A model generated the notes under the pieces. That model saw nothing but the letters and a program-made list of their open reading frames with translations. It was not told where the DNA came from and did no database searches. From Sequoia sempervirens (taxonomy: Eukaryota > Streptophyta > Pinopsida > Cupressales > Cupressaceae): a stretch of 64,000 nucleotides of DNA. Position numbers and translations under genes: made by a program. This document shows positions 43,451-55,638 of this stretch, piece by piece. The stretch spans positions 246,463 to 310,462 of the forward strand of contig VDFB02321278.1 of assembly GCA_007258455.2 (NCBI GenBank). Reading direction: 5' to 3'. Position 1 is the first letter of the stretch. Every line of letters starts with the position of its first letter.

Positions 43451-45880
43451 ATTTTGAATACCTACAGAGATATGTAAAAATATATTTAGACAATTACAAA
43501 AAAACTTATGCATCATTCTATATACAAGTATATAATTATATATAATAGTTAATATTTTTCCAATTTTTTTAAAGTATCATAGACTACACTTGTTTAATGT
43601 CTCAAAATTTATACTTGTTATATTCACAAATTTTTATCTACTTTTGTTATATTTTTTACATGTTTTAAAGTATGTAGAGATATGTATAAATGTATTTATT
43701 CAATTGTAAATACGTATATGCAAACATACAAATAATATTTATTTATTTACTATAAATATTTATATATAATTTAATATACAAATATAATGCATATACACTA
43801 TAAAAATTATATTTATAAATATTTTTATATAATTCTATATGCAAAAATAAGAAATTAATAGATAATTTTTACATGAATTATTCTAAATTATTTATAGTGG
43901 ATTGTCAAAATATCACATCTTTAATTATAAATAGATTAGATAAAAATTAAAAATTAGTAATTAGTTACAACCATTACTTAATCACATTTTAAACTAATAA
44001 CCACAAAATTGAAACCTTTTAGTAATTATCACATCTAACAACTGATCACCAAACCAAAATCAAAATCAAGAAAGCCATGCTCTTTTACAATCACAAAAGT
44101 AAATATAATCACTAGAAATATATTAGGTGTAAATTATAAAATTGTAAATAGATAGTTTTTGATATTTTGTTAAAAATAGGTAAGAAAAATATCAACTACT
44201 ATATAATTGTTTGAAGGTTATCATATTTTTATTTAAAATATCTTTTATCATATCTAAATGGACTAAATACCTATTGGTAACTATAAATCTTTCTTATCCG
44301 TAACTTTTATATCCAACACAAATGAACCAATATTTGAACATAAAATATTATTTTAAATATAACTTAGATCCAACACAAATGGACTAATAGTTGGACACTA
44401 AAACTTCTTCAAAATCTTTCACATTTCATGGGAAAATACAAGGTATTTATTCTACTCATCTTTTATATTGATATTTTTGAGAGGAGAAACTATTAATATA
44501 AAATACTCCAATGCATAGACAATACTATCCCAACAGTGGTACATATAAGATTAATATTTTTTCACTATGAAAGAATACTTGTATCTTATTAGTTGGAGGA
44601 ATGCTAATGCATTCATCTATTTATTAGTTTTCAACAAATGAACCAATGAAAGGAAAAAATTAAAATAATTTGACCAAATTTTCTAATGTATAATAGAATT
44701 AAAATACTTTAAACTAATTTATCTATCATTCTATTGGATAATAATTGTGAATAGTAATATTAGTGTGATGTAAGCTATGAAATCTTTCAACTATTTAATG
44801 TTGACTATAAAAAAGTTAATAGTGCAAATGTATTTTCATGTCACTTTCTATTGTCCTATTTGATAAATGACATTACTTTTTATTTAAAAGATTGTGGGCC
44901 AATGAATATAACAAATTTAATCATATTTGAGACAATTTTTATTTATTGAAAAAGTGAAATAAAGAAAAAATGAAAGATTGTGATTAAAATAATAATATAA
45001 ATAAAATTTACATCTATTAATTTAAAATATTATAAAAATTAACAATAAAAAAAAAATATTTAATAAAAGATAATGAATAATCATATTTTTTGATCTATTT
45101 TTTATTTATTTGTTTCATAGTATATTCAAAAAAACATTATATATGTAAATTCTAACATCTTTTATCAATTTAAAGTTAAACATTCATGTTGGAACGTAAT
45201 TATGAAATTATATCATATTTACAACTTTAATTTCATTTGGAATTGTCTCTCTTTGAATTAGGTTCTTCTATTTTAACTTTTAAACATTTTTGAAAGTAAT
45301 TCAACAAATTTCATTTTATTAGTAGTATTAGCAAATTAATTATTCTACCAATAATACTTTAAATCAACTACCATATTACACATCTTATTGCAAGAATGAG
45401 ACAATGCATCACTTGTTTTATAAATGGCACTTATAATGGATAGTTTTGATATTTCATTTGAAACTAAAAAAATTTATTTCACCTCTTAATGAAGAATGTA
45501 TTTATGTTTTTTTATATAACATTCATAGATTTCCATATGTTCAAGTATGGGTCCATCTTGACCAATATTTGGTTAATTTTTGTTTCACATGTGAATTATT
45601 TTCTTACAATATATCTAGTATAAATATGTGGCAAGTGTGAATATTATTAACACAAGTGCTATAACAACAATTAGACCCTCGCCCTTCTCCCCTATTTGTA
45701 TAAAGAAATGTATATAACTATATATAATTTTATAATTTTTTTGAATTACGAATGCATTAATTTAGAATTGTTAAATTTGATTTGAATCATAATTAAACAT
45801 AAATCATTGTTTATGAATTTAGGTCCATTTATTTTTATTGATTGAGTTTGATTTGAAAATAAATGTAATTTTTTTGATTG
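43451..45880. repeat. AT-rich repeat tract, right of island
   Basis: AT-rich, with 'gagatatgtataaatgtattt' words at about 43468 and 43677 and a block (43995-44215) also found on the left side of the island. No gene seen; the 64-residue frame at 45446-45637 has no recognisable content. Confidence 0.55.
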
Positions 45881-45889
45881 ATTTGTTGT

Positions 45890-45974
45890 GAATTTAGTTT
45901 TTTGCTATTTGTGGATTTGATTGATGTAAAAACTAACACACAATCAAATCTAGAAATAGCAAAAAACTAATTTC
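45890..45974. repeat. Foldback repeat, 34-bp arms, 17-base loop
   Basis: The left arm (45890-45923) contains TTTTTTGCTATTT and the right arm (45941-45974) is its reverse complement with three mismatches. This is a small hairpin-forming element of MITE or foldback style, about 1 kb upstream of the CASP-like gene. Confidence 0.8.
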
Positions 45975-46977
45975 ATATGGATTGTGGAAATCTAATTGCA
46001 TTGATTGTTGTGAATTGTCAAATTCATTGTAAGATTACACAACTAAATGCATGCATGCAGTAAGTTAATTAAATGTGTCCTAAAAACTCAAAAATATCTA
46101 AATCCATTTAACTTTCATACCTTCTCAAAAACAAATTATTTTATAAAAATACACACATAACATTAATTAATTATTTTTTTTAAAGACTCATAATTTATAA
46201 AAATGATCCTTCATTAGAAATATATTATCTTTTGTTTTATATACCTTAAAAAATATAATTAATATATAAATACACATATATTAATACCTTCTTAATTTTT
46301 TTTACTAATATATTTTTTCAACTATTTAACTTGGAAATATAAATGCAAGACACTGTAGTACTAGGTACTGGCGTGCCACCAAGTTTTCTCCCCCTTACCA
46401 TTATTCTTTTCCATTATGGACCTGGCCCACAGTTGTTCAATATTCTGAAAAAGAAGAAGCATGAAACATGGGATTTTAAACGTTGTTCATTATTAGGTAG
46501 TTATAAGAGAATAGATTAGACGTGGGTGTCTCTGGTAATCTTTGAGGTTCTGTTCCATGGCGATTGGACAGTGACTGTATTTATGAGACCCTTAAAGTTT
46601 CTCCTACTCTTCCTAACATACCTATTTTGATGTAAGATTGTACCTATTTATCAGATTGAGCATTTATAGATGGCTATAGCCAAATTTTATAGGATACAGT
46701 ACATTGGGTTAGTGCCCACATTAAAAACACCAGCACAGTTCTCATAAAATGAGAACTTAAAGACTCTTGGTTGTAGGCCTAATAGGTAGAACTAGAATTA
46801 TAATTTAAGAAGAGTCGGGGGGTACAGAGATTCAGATGGGTGTAATAAATGAGAGTCAGAGAAACAAATACTGCCGTAAAGACTCTGGCTTTTAAGTAGC
46901 TATTCATACAGCATAGAGGAGGTGATTTTAAGTACCTAAGTTGGCAACATTTTCTCCGTATCTTTGCAAGGATTAAA
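45975..46977 (+). promoter_or_regulatory. Upstream region of the CASP-like gene
   Basis: About 1 kb before the ATG. The first part is AT-rich; from about 46360 composition becomes more balanced. No single TATA box stands out (candidates 'tatttatga' at about 46578 and 'tatttatca' at about 46646). Promoter placement is therefore inference. Confidence 0.35.
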
Positions 46978-47986
46978 ATGAGGAACTGTATTGCAGGCAG
47001 GGATTTTTGTGAGAATGGGTTTGTTCCTGCGAGTTTCAGTGAGAAAATGACCACAGATAAGGTAGAAAAGATTACGAGGAGAAGTGAAGTGGTGCTGCGT
47101 TTCGGTGTGGTGATCATGGGTCTTGTCTGCGCTGTCACTGTGGGAGTTGCTTCAGAAAATGAACTTGTTCTTGGGCTCCACAAGACTGCGGACTTCCTTC
47201 TGATGAAATCTCTCCTGTGAGTTAATAACTTCCATTTCATTTTTAAGGGGAAAAGAAAACACTTGTTTTAGTTTAAGAGTTTTTTTCCTTTTCTCCAATG
47301 AAGTAGAAAAAATACCCAGTTAGGATTTTGTTTCATTGGCTTTTGAAATCTATCATGGAGGAAGTAGACATGAAAGCAGATCTAAAATGGGTTCATTACA
47401 GATGTCTTGTTATTACTGAGGGAATTCTAGCAGGATACTGTCTGGTACAAGGCTTGAGGTGTGTTTGGGACATGTACAGGGGAAGTATTTTGTTGAGCAA
47501 GCCATTGGCATGGATGATATTTTCTTGTGACCAGGTAAGCCTTCTGCCTTCACTGCCAATCACAATGAAAACTAGAAGACTTAAAATCCTGTCAATAAGC
47601 TGTATTTGGTCTTCAAATCAAGTTTACTTCCAATATGATAGAATTATGGGTTCTTAGGGAATGGTAAGAACCCTGAGCCATCTATGGTTTTTATTGAAAA
47701 AAGAAATTGGGTAAGGAGGTATCATGAAATTTGTGTTTGTGGGCAGGTCATGGCCTATGTTAGCCTTGCTGTTGCTGCATCAGCTGCAGAATCGGCATAT
47801 CTTGCAGAGCACGGGCTATCTAAGCTTCAGTGGATCAAAGTTTGTGGCTTTTTCGGGAAGTTTTGCTTGCAGACTGGAGTTGGGATTGTGATTGGATTTT
47901 TAGCAGCAGTATTTATGGGGGTTTTATCTGGCATGTCTGCATATCATCTTTTCAGGTTGTATGGGAGCAAATCTAGGAGCTCTTAA
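46978..47986 (+). CDS. CASPL2: CASP-like membrane protein (CASPL2-type), three exons
   Basis: Small four-helix membrane protein of the plant CASP-like family (DUF588, MARVEL-related). True CASPs scaffold the Casparian strip; CASPL roles are diverse. Proposed join 46978-47216, 47324-47534, 47747-47986 gives 229 residues. Helices are at about 38-58 (with conserved Arg41), 105-123, 150-170 (conserved Asp149 at its start) and 190-218. Diagnostic text is ILAGYCLVQGLRC, SKPLAWMIFSCDQVMAYVS, LQWIKVCGFFGKFC and SAYHLFRLYG. Donors are GTGAGT and GTAAGC; the exon 3 acceptor is GGGCAG. The exon 2 acceptor (TTAG at 47320-47323) is the only in-frame choice I found but yields an unusual hydrophobic insert before MEEVDM, so that junction is uncertain. 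No internal stops; likely functional. Confidence 0.88.
47217..47323 (+). other. Intron 1 of CASP-like gene (3' end uncertain)
   Basis: Begins GTGAGT and ends TTAG in the model chosen. It is phase 2 and 107 bases long. The acceptor fits the frame but the resulting N-terminal part of exon 2 is atypical. Confidence 0.5.
47535..47746 (+). other. Intron 2 of CASP-like gene
   Basis: Begins GTAAGC after SCDQ and ends GGGCAG before VMAYVS; phase 0, 212 bases. The joined product SCDQVMAYVS matches the family without gap. Confidence 0.9.
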
Positions 47987-48600
47987 GAAACTTAAGCTGT
48001 GTAATGTTATGCCAGTGAAGTATCAAAATGGTTGCAGCTTTTTTCTATGATGTGTTTTTCCAAAATTTTAAGAAACAAACAGAGTCTAAAGAAATCAGAC
48101 AACTGAAAAAGCTTCTAAATTGTTTTGTTCTGTTGAAGAACTGTCAAAAACATTCCATTTTAAGAGACAAATAGATATAAATGTCAATGCTAGTGCTGCT
48201 TACACCGATTGACAATAGTTTGTTTGTATTCAATTTGCTATAACATGTTATCAAAGCAAACTCTTCGCGTAGTATAAGTTCACTGTTAAAAATACATGAA
48301 TATAAGCACAGTATTTCAGTTCTTGCTTTTCTGAAGTTTGATCTCAAATGTTGAAAAACAAAAAATTTACAGTTAAATCTAAAAAATTCTTGCTCTAATA
48401 GGATGGACTGTGGAAAACATATGTTTACAACAGCATTTCAATAATTAGCAATTCAAATATAGATAATTTTACACAGATACAAATTAGTGTTAGAATTATT
48501 GTAGTCATTTATGTCACAGTAATTTTTCCATGATGTCCTCTTGCTGACTGTCCTAAGAGAAAGATAAAAAAAAATTAAATATTGTAGGCTGCTGAAGAAA
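47987..48600. other. 3' flank of CASP-like gene
   Basis: AT-rich noncoding sequence; 'aataaa'-like signals are weak. Nothing else recognised before the copia E LTR starts somewhere near 48600. Confidence 0.45.
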
Positions 48601-49411
48601 ATAAAACAAAAACAAAATTAAAAGTCTACGAGGATGATCCCCCTTGGAGCTGCCCCAAAATTGGGGATTTGTAAATTTCAAAATAAATCAATTTTAATAT
48701 TTAAATGGGCTGACCCCCTCAAGGAAGGTGTGCTCAAGTTATTGAAGGCAAAATAAAATAAATAAATAAATATTTTTGGTGTGGGCCGACCTTGAAGAGT
48801 CACCCCTCTTGGATGAAGGGGCATGTTAGGCAAGTATAAATTTGAGGTTGTGAGGGTTAAAATCAATCGATTTTTCAAGAGATATCTTTGTATGAAGAGT
48901 AGAAATAAAAGGGTATTCAAACAGATCTACAAAGCGTATTAAAGCAAAATTATAGCAACAAATTTATGAGAGGAGAGAAAGTGACACAAGTGAGATTATG
49001 ACATTTTAGAAAATTTTGTTGTAGATTTGAGAGGACATTATTGCCAATTTTGAGAAGACATTGTTGCCGATTTGAGAAGACGTCATATTTTAAAAGAAAT
49101 TATTGCCAAATATAATTTTGTAAATTTTTGAGAAGGCATTAGGGTAGATTTAAGGAGTGGCAAGTAAAAACATATTCCTATCATTCTTGTGGAGGTTGAA
49201 GCCTCCTATTTGGGAGATTGTGAGGTTGAAGCTTTATGTTGAAGAGATTGAAGTCTCTTCTTGAGTTGATGCTTAGTGGAAGGGATTGGTGTCTCATGTG
49301 GATTGGTGCCTACGAAGTTGTAATAAGTTTCATATAAAAGCAATAATTGTACCATGGTTTTCTTTTGCAAGGATTTTCACATAAAATCATGTGTGCATTT
49401 TATGTTCTCTG
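48600..49411 (+). repeat. Copia E 5' LTR, left part
   Basis: Typical copia U3/R text ('accatggttttcttttgcaagg', 'tgtgcattttatgttctctg'). It stops where copia D begins (49412) and continues after copia D at 58897. The left boundary is not fixed; a TG at 48583 is a candidate start. A Gln-free, stop-rich composition shows it is not coding. Confidence 0.65.
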
Positions 49412-52249
49412 TGAAGGGCACATGATCTACTCCTTCACATGATCTATTGAGAGGTGGGGGATGGGGGGATGGTGAATTAGTAAATTAAATCAATTTTAAA
49501 CTCTTTAATTTAGCACATTTAGATCATGAAACTTGAATAAAAAAAGACACTGATAATCATGCAACCACATAAGTACACACGTGCACATGAGAACACCAGA
49601 TATATGTGGAAACCCAAGATGGGTAAAACCACAATGAGAATAGTTGCTTGGATCTAGTGTCTAAATACAACCTCACTAAGTAGGAATATAATCAAGGAAT
49701 TTACAATATGAAGTAGACACTAGCCTACCAAATACACCAATCCCCAAATGTATTTGTAGGCACCAACCTACTAGAGAAACTAATCCTCAATACATTGATC
49801 TGAGCACCAACTCAATGAGTAGAACACCATGTTGCAAGTCTGTGCAGTTGGTGTTGTCATTGATGTCAACAACTCTGTGTTGTCATGGATGTTTGTAGTT
49901 GAGTGAGATGGTTGCAAGAGTGCAGTTGATGCTTTGATTAGTTGCATTATGTTGTCATTAGTATAGCTATTGGTGTCAATCTCTAATGTATAATTGCTTT
50001 GATAAGCTTCTATCTATGTTTGTAGAAGTACTGAGGATAATAAGGACGTGTCTTTGGTGCTTGGTTTCCAAATGCTTTTGAGAAAATTTGATAACAAACG
50101 GAAATAGTGTGTTGCAGTGGTGATTTGAGTAACGAAGTTGTTTTGGTTTTGCTCCACATTTCTTCTAGGTTGAAGATCTTCTTTTGAGATTTAGATATGT
50201 TGGTAAGAATTGTTCAAAGGTGTTATTTTCAAGAGATGGTGTGTTGGATCATGGTGCAATAGAAGTTGTGTTCACCAATGTGTGACTGTGCATTGCGGAG
50301 GTGTCTAGAAGAAATGTTTTTGCTCCGCGTTTCTCTATAGTTATGCTTCAAGGCTTGCAATTCTGAAGGTGTGTTGATGGTGTTGGTAGTTTACCTCAGT
50401 CAAGAGGATTTGAGGCTTGGTGCTTCAGAAGATTGTTTTCTTAAGTAACAGTGTATGGCAAAGTTGTTTGAGTGTGTTGGGTTTGTACATTCTTCAGGTG
50501 GAAGTTGTTGTGAAGGAGTTTGTTGTATTTTAGGGTATTTAAGGAATATTCTAGATCGTGTTCAAGCGTGGTGTGCGGTTCACAAGTCATCCTTAGGTTT
50601 GAGGAAGCATGTACTTCAAAGTTTAATGGTGTTTATATGGGTAATAGTCAACCTCGGTGTTTACAAATACACACGAAGGTGTTTAAGTATCGATGAAGGT
50701 CTTGCATGGCATGTGAGTTAATTTGGGTCCAAGCTATGTTGCATTGTGGTTCAAGTCGTGGATGGTATAAATGCAAGATGATTTGATGTGAGATGAAGTG
50801 TGTCTTTGTGTTGAGCTTTGTGATGTAAAATTCAAAGCAGTAGAGTGCATAGATGCAAAATGCAGTGCGAGCTATAATGCAAGATTGCTTGATGTAGTGA
50901 GCAGAAGGTGTTTTGATATTTTTGAGATCTGCGAATAATGTTGACTTGTTGTGGTGGATTCTCTTGTTGCTATGAGATACTTTTCTCATTGTAACATTCT
51001 TTCTCCTTCTTTCTATTCTGGTAGTGATCCTTTCTTCTTTGGGCAGTGAGCCCCTCCAACAGTTAGCCAGGTATTGTATTCGGTATTGATATTACTTATA
51101 TTGTGAGTTAATCCTCATTGTGGTTTTTCCCTTCTTGGGTTTTCCATATAAATCTAGGGTTCTCTTGTGTATGGTGTTGAGTTGTTTCAGTTTCTATTAT
51201 TTTCTTTTCATGTTGATTCATAATAACATACTTAAGGGTTTAATGAATGAATGTGGATTTGAATGTTAATGAGGGTTTTTAAGTTTTAAGTTACAACTGA
51301 TTCACTCCCCCCTCTCAGTTTTCTTATGCATTTCAACACACCAATCCTACAAAAATACAAATATAAAGCTTGTAGATTTTCAATGCTAGTTACATAGCTT
51401 ACACAAGATCTGGACTTGTTTTAGAAACCCTCTTCTACTCCTTATGATTTTCTAATGATGACACACAATGATTGAGATGCAATTCACATTGAATAACTCT
51501 CGCTCGCACACATCCATACACAAGTATATTCACTTACCACCTTCTATTCAATTACTCTCGCATATAGCTACACACAAGTGATCTAAAGTATGATGATTAT
51601 ATACAACACACTACAATAACTTCAATTAGCCAAGATGATATAAGGTGGACCTAAATTTAAATTATATGAAACACATAATAGGTTGGTCTTAAATAAAATT
51701 AGTTGTCACCAAAAGAACATGATATTATGCACTTCCAAATGAACCTTAGCTTGGACCTGTTTTATCATCATGTCACACTAACTCTAGCTGCCACACACTA
51801 CTATCCATTGCCACATAGTTTTGGAACACCAACTGGTTGACAAAAAAGCACAAAGAGCTTCAAAATTTTAGCATGCTGAACATATCTTTCAAAAACTTTG
51901 AAATATGTTAGAACATGTGTAGACATACTTTCCATTCAAATCGTAGAGCCAAACAAACCTTCAAGAAGAAATAAACATAAATGCATTGCCAGAGAAATTT
52001 CTTTGCCCTAAGAAACTGACCTCCAACATTCTAGATCATACTTTTGGGTTACTTCTATCATCATGAATGGATGTATTATGATACCACAGACACTCTACAA
52101 CTAATTTTATTAATATAGCTAGCAATATATACTGCCACAACTCAAAATGATATCACAGTATAATTATATTTAATTATCACTAATCTGCTAACCATATTCC
52201 TTTGACATCAATGAAATCCTTTGACATTAATGACAACCTTTGTTCAACA
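49412..52249 (-). repeat. Copia D 3' LTR, interrupted by a solo LTR
   Basis: Parts 49412-49829 and 51344-52249 align with 57547-58896. An extra 'ccttcacatgatctattg' near 49432 is a local duplication not in the right LTR. Confidence 0.9.
49830..51338 (+). mobile_element. Solo LTR of the copia A family, TSD CACCA
   Basis: 1509 bp starting TGTTGCAAGTCTG and ending GCATTTCAACA, with perfect target duplication CACCA at 49825-49829 and 51339-51343. The uninterrupted site is visible in the other LTR at about 57937. It has the copia U5 end ('actgattcactcccccctctcagtttt') and matches the copia A LTR (9425-11066) in reverse orientation. No internal genes, so it arose by LTR-LTR recombination. The 88-residue frame at 50455 is not a gene. 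Confidence 0.93.
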
Positions 52250-52263
52250 ATCCCCCCTTTTTT
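52250..52263 (-). promoter_or_regulatory. Copia D polypurine tract
   Basis: On the minus strand AAAAAAGGGGGGAT directly before the LTR start TGTTGAAC. Confidence 0.85.
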
Positions 52264-52599
52264 ATTGATGGAAAATAGCAAGATGCTGGTCACACACGAA
52301 GACATATCTAATATTATCTGAAATAGGAAACCACCTCACACTAATTCTCACTTTCTCTCCTTAGAAGATATAGTATTTTGAGTTCCATTTCTCCCCCTTT
52401 GACATCAATGGTAAAGGTCAACTGCATTCTCGACACTCTGCATAATTCGAAAACCTATTTCTCGAATAGACTCCCCCTAAGTCCATACCACACTACTTCT
52501 GATAAACATTCCACAAGACCACCAAGCCTTCTTACGGTAGGGAGGAAACACTCCCCCTCAACCTGTGCTTCCTCTTGATTCAAGAGGAGAGAACAACAA

Positions 52600-54060
52600 C
52601 TCCCAACTTTTTCTAGAGAAACTCAAAAGTCTCCTTAGGAAGCAATTTTGTGAAAATGTCTACTACTTTCTCTTTGGTTTCAACATATTCCAAGTTCACT
52701 TCCTTTTTTGCAATCTTCTCCCTTAGAAAATGACACTTGATTACAATATGCTTTGTCCTTGAGTGTATTATCAGATTCTTTAAAATGCTTATGGTACTGG
52801 TATTATCACAAAGAATGGAAATGGATTAATTAAACTCAATCTTCATCTCCTTCAAATTTTGCTTCATCCATAAAACCTGGGTGTAACATGAAGCTACTTC
52901 AATGTAATCTACTTCTGCAATAGATAGAGAAAATGAATCCTATTTTTTTCTCAACTAGGATACAAGATTGCCACCAAGAAATAAAGCTCCACCAATTGTA
53001 CTCTTCTAGTCATCTAAGATTCTTGCTCAATCTACATCTGTGTATGCAGTCAAAGCGAAATTTTCACTCTTAAGATACCACAAACCAAAGTCCATTATAT
53101 ATTTTAGATATTCGAATAGTCTTTTCATTGCTTTGACATGAGTTTCTTTAGGTGTTGCTTAAAATATGACTACCATTCCAACTACCTACATTATATCCAG
53201 TTTGGATGCAATTACATACAATAAAATACCAATCATGAATCTATATAAGGTATAGTCTATCGGAGAAGATTCATTATATTTACTCAACTTACATATGATA
53301 ATCATATATGTACTTACTAGTTTGCATTCTTCCATATTTAACTTGCTTAACATTTCTTTTATGTACTTGTTCTGAGAAATGAATATGTCTTTGTCTAATT
53401 GAGAAATTTGTAAACCAAGAAAGAAAGACAATTCACCAAGCATTGACATTTTAAACACACTCTATATTGTATTTTAGAACTCCTTGCACATATCATCACT
53501 GCTTCCACCATAGATAATATCATCAACATAAGACAACAACAATCAACAATTTATCACCTTTTATTTTTATGTATAAATTGCTATCTGCACTACTTCTCTG
53601 GAACCCTTGCTGCTATAGATACTTATCCAACCTAGAATACCATGCTCTAGGAGTTTGTTTGAGTCCATAAAGATCCTTCTTTAACCTTTAGACAAGATCC
53701 ATATTATCTGAACATTGAAAGCCTTTCAGTTTCTCAATGTAGACTTCTTCTAGCTGTCCATTCAAAAATGCAGACTTCACATCCATCTAATACACCTTGA
53801 AATTTTTGAATGTTGAAAGAGCCAAAAACATTATGATTGCTTCCAATCTTGATACTAGAGATAATGTCTCCTTAAATTCATTAACTTCAACCCGATCATA
53901 TCTTTTACATAAAAGTCTAGCCTTATTTCAGATCACTTCTCCATCTTCATTTAGCTTGTTTCTAAAGACACACTTGGTACCAATAACATTATTACCTTTA
54001 GGTCTTGGAACTAGTTCCCAAGTCTCATTTTTCTATATCTGAGATAGTTCTTCTTTCATA
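52600..54060 (-). pseudogene. Copia D reverse transcriptase and RNase H
   Basis: Read leftwards from about 54060: EELSQIQKNETWELVPRPKG, then KNFKVYQMDVKSAFLNGQLEE (about 53800-53740), YGLKQTPRAWYSRLDKYL (about 53665-53610), and an intact YVDD in one frame at 53519-53530. From 53458 a 90-residue open frame reads MFKMSMLGELSFFLGLQIS and YRFMIGILLYVIASKLDIM. The RNase H part reaches about 52600, with DLYIHR-like decay and many stops. The enzyme order and motifs are those of Ty1/copia. It is clearly inactive. Confidence 0.88.
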
Positions 54061-55284
54061 GCATCTACCCATCCTTTCTCTTTGCTTTCCTTTGTATAAG
54101 AACTTGGTTAAATCTTTGACAATAGGGAAAAATGTATTTTTTCATTTTCTCTCTCAATTCTTCTTTGAGTGTAGACTCCACTATTCTTATCTCCTATAAT
54201 CTAATCATCAAAATGATTTTTTTGAACATACCTTGTTGGAGTCTTTGTAATAGTGTTCTCAGAATCAACTTCCGAGTGTTCATCATTATTGCGAATTGGA
54301 TCTTCATCATCTTCCACTTCTAAAGTATTACCAGACTAAATTGTTTCATCAACTCTTACATTTGCACTTTACATAGTTCTCTTCAACATTTTTTTGCAGC
54401 ATCTATATGCTTTACTTGTCATAGAATAACCAAGAAAAATGCCTTCACTAGATCTAAAATTAAACTTACCTAAGTGATCTTGATCCCTTTTGATGTAGCA
54501 TTTGCTTCCAATTATTCTGAGATGTCTAACTAAATCCATTCTTCCTCTCCATAACTCATATGGTGTTTTATTAGACTTAGGTATGTTATGAGCTACAATC
54601 TGAACTGATTCTCTCTAATTTACATATATATCCGATAAATTTTCTTAACATTATTCTGGTCATCTCTTTAACAACTAGATTCTTTATTTCTACAACTCCA
54701 TTTTACTATGGAGTCCTAGGAGAAATTTTTTACCTTTAGTCCCATGCTCTTCACATAATTCATCACACCAGTCAAAAGTGAACTCTCCACCTCTGTCTAA
54801 TATCAAAACTTTGATTGTTCTTCCAATTTCATTCTCAACTAATACCTTGAAAGCTTTAAACTTATCAAATGATTTTGATTTTTCATTTAGAAAGGTAATC
54901 CAAGTCATTCTAGTATAATAATCAATGAGTATCATAAAATGCCCATCACCTTGTAGACCCTTTGTCCTCATTGGTCTCCTTAGATTCAATGGATTTGTTG
55001 TAGAGTATTCCTTAGTAAGGAAATTTGAACTTTGTTTGTTTTTCCTCATGACATGGCTTGTAGCTTGTATACTGAGGCTACTTGATTTTTGGCATGTCTT
55101 AGGCCATTCCCTTTGAGCTGATCTTCACAATGTCATCAAAATTGATGTGTCCCAATCTTTTATTCTAGAGCCAACTCTCTTCTCTCTATATAGAAAAACA
55201 AATTTTTCCATTCAGTTGACTGAGATGATATATGCCACTGTTAGTCCCGCTTCCTTCCACAATTAGCTCTTTGATACCAAATTT
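54061..55284 (-). pseudogene. Copia D integrase
   Basis: The longest open part, 55049-54693, has LQGDGHFMILIDYYTRMTW, KSFDKFKAFKVLVENEIG and LDRGGEFTFDW (second catalytic Asp kept). The preceding HTDLCGP motif is replaced by NPLNLRRP, so the first catalytic Asp is missing. C-terminal text (LGKFNFRSSEGIFLGYS) lies near 54480-54420. The GAG-pre-integrase zinc region at 55285-55060 is degraded. Confidence 0.85.
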
Positions 55285-55638
55285 CTAGATTTCACAACCT
55301 TTAGTACTGAATGAGAGCTTGTAACCTTTATCACACATTTGACTTACACTCAAAAGATTATGCTTTAATCCTTCAACATACAAAACATCATGAATTTTTG
55401 TCCTACCACCATCAAGACTTAAAGTATTTTTATTGGTTATCTTGGCAATATAATTGTTTCCAAGAGTTACAAATCCCCCATAAAATTTCTTAAAATTTAT
55501 GAACTTAATTTTATCTCCAATCATGTGGCTTGAACATCCACTGTCTTTAATCCACAAATTCTTCTCCTTTTGAGCATGTAGTGTAGTTTTAGCTATCATG
55601 GACTTCTCTAATATTTTCTCTTCAGGTTTCATCTTCAA
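55285..55638 (-). pseudogene. Copia D protease
   Basis: Open frame of 117 residues with the copia retropepsin active site DSGCSSHMIGDK at residues 32-43 and the following LSLDGGRTKIHDVLYVEGLK and HNLLSVSQMCDKGY, which mark the protease-to-integrase junction. The active site itself is intact; the flanking polyprotein is not. Confidence 0.88.

Noticed and set aside
46779..47240. 153-residue minus-strand open frame overlapping the CASP-like gene
   Set aside because: It is the antisense shadow of exon 1 and its flank; the plus strand has conserved family motifs and splice sites.
50455..50989. Two frames of 88 and 113 residues on opposite strands
   Set aside because: Both fall inside the solo LTR and have no protein-like content.
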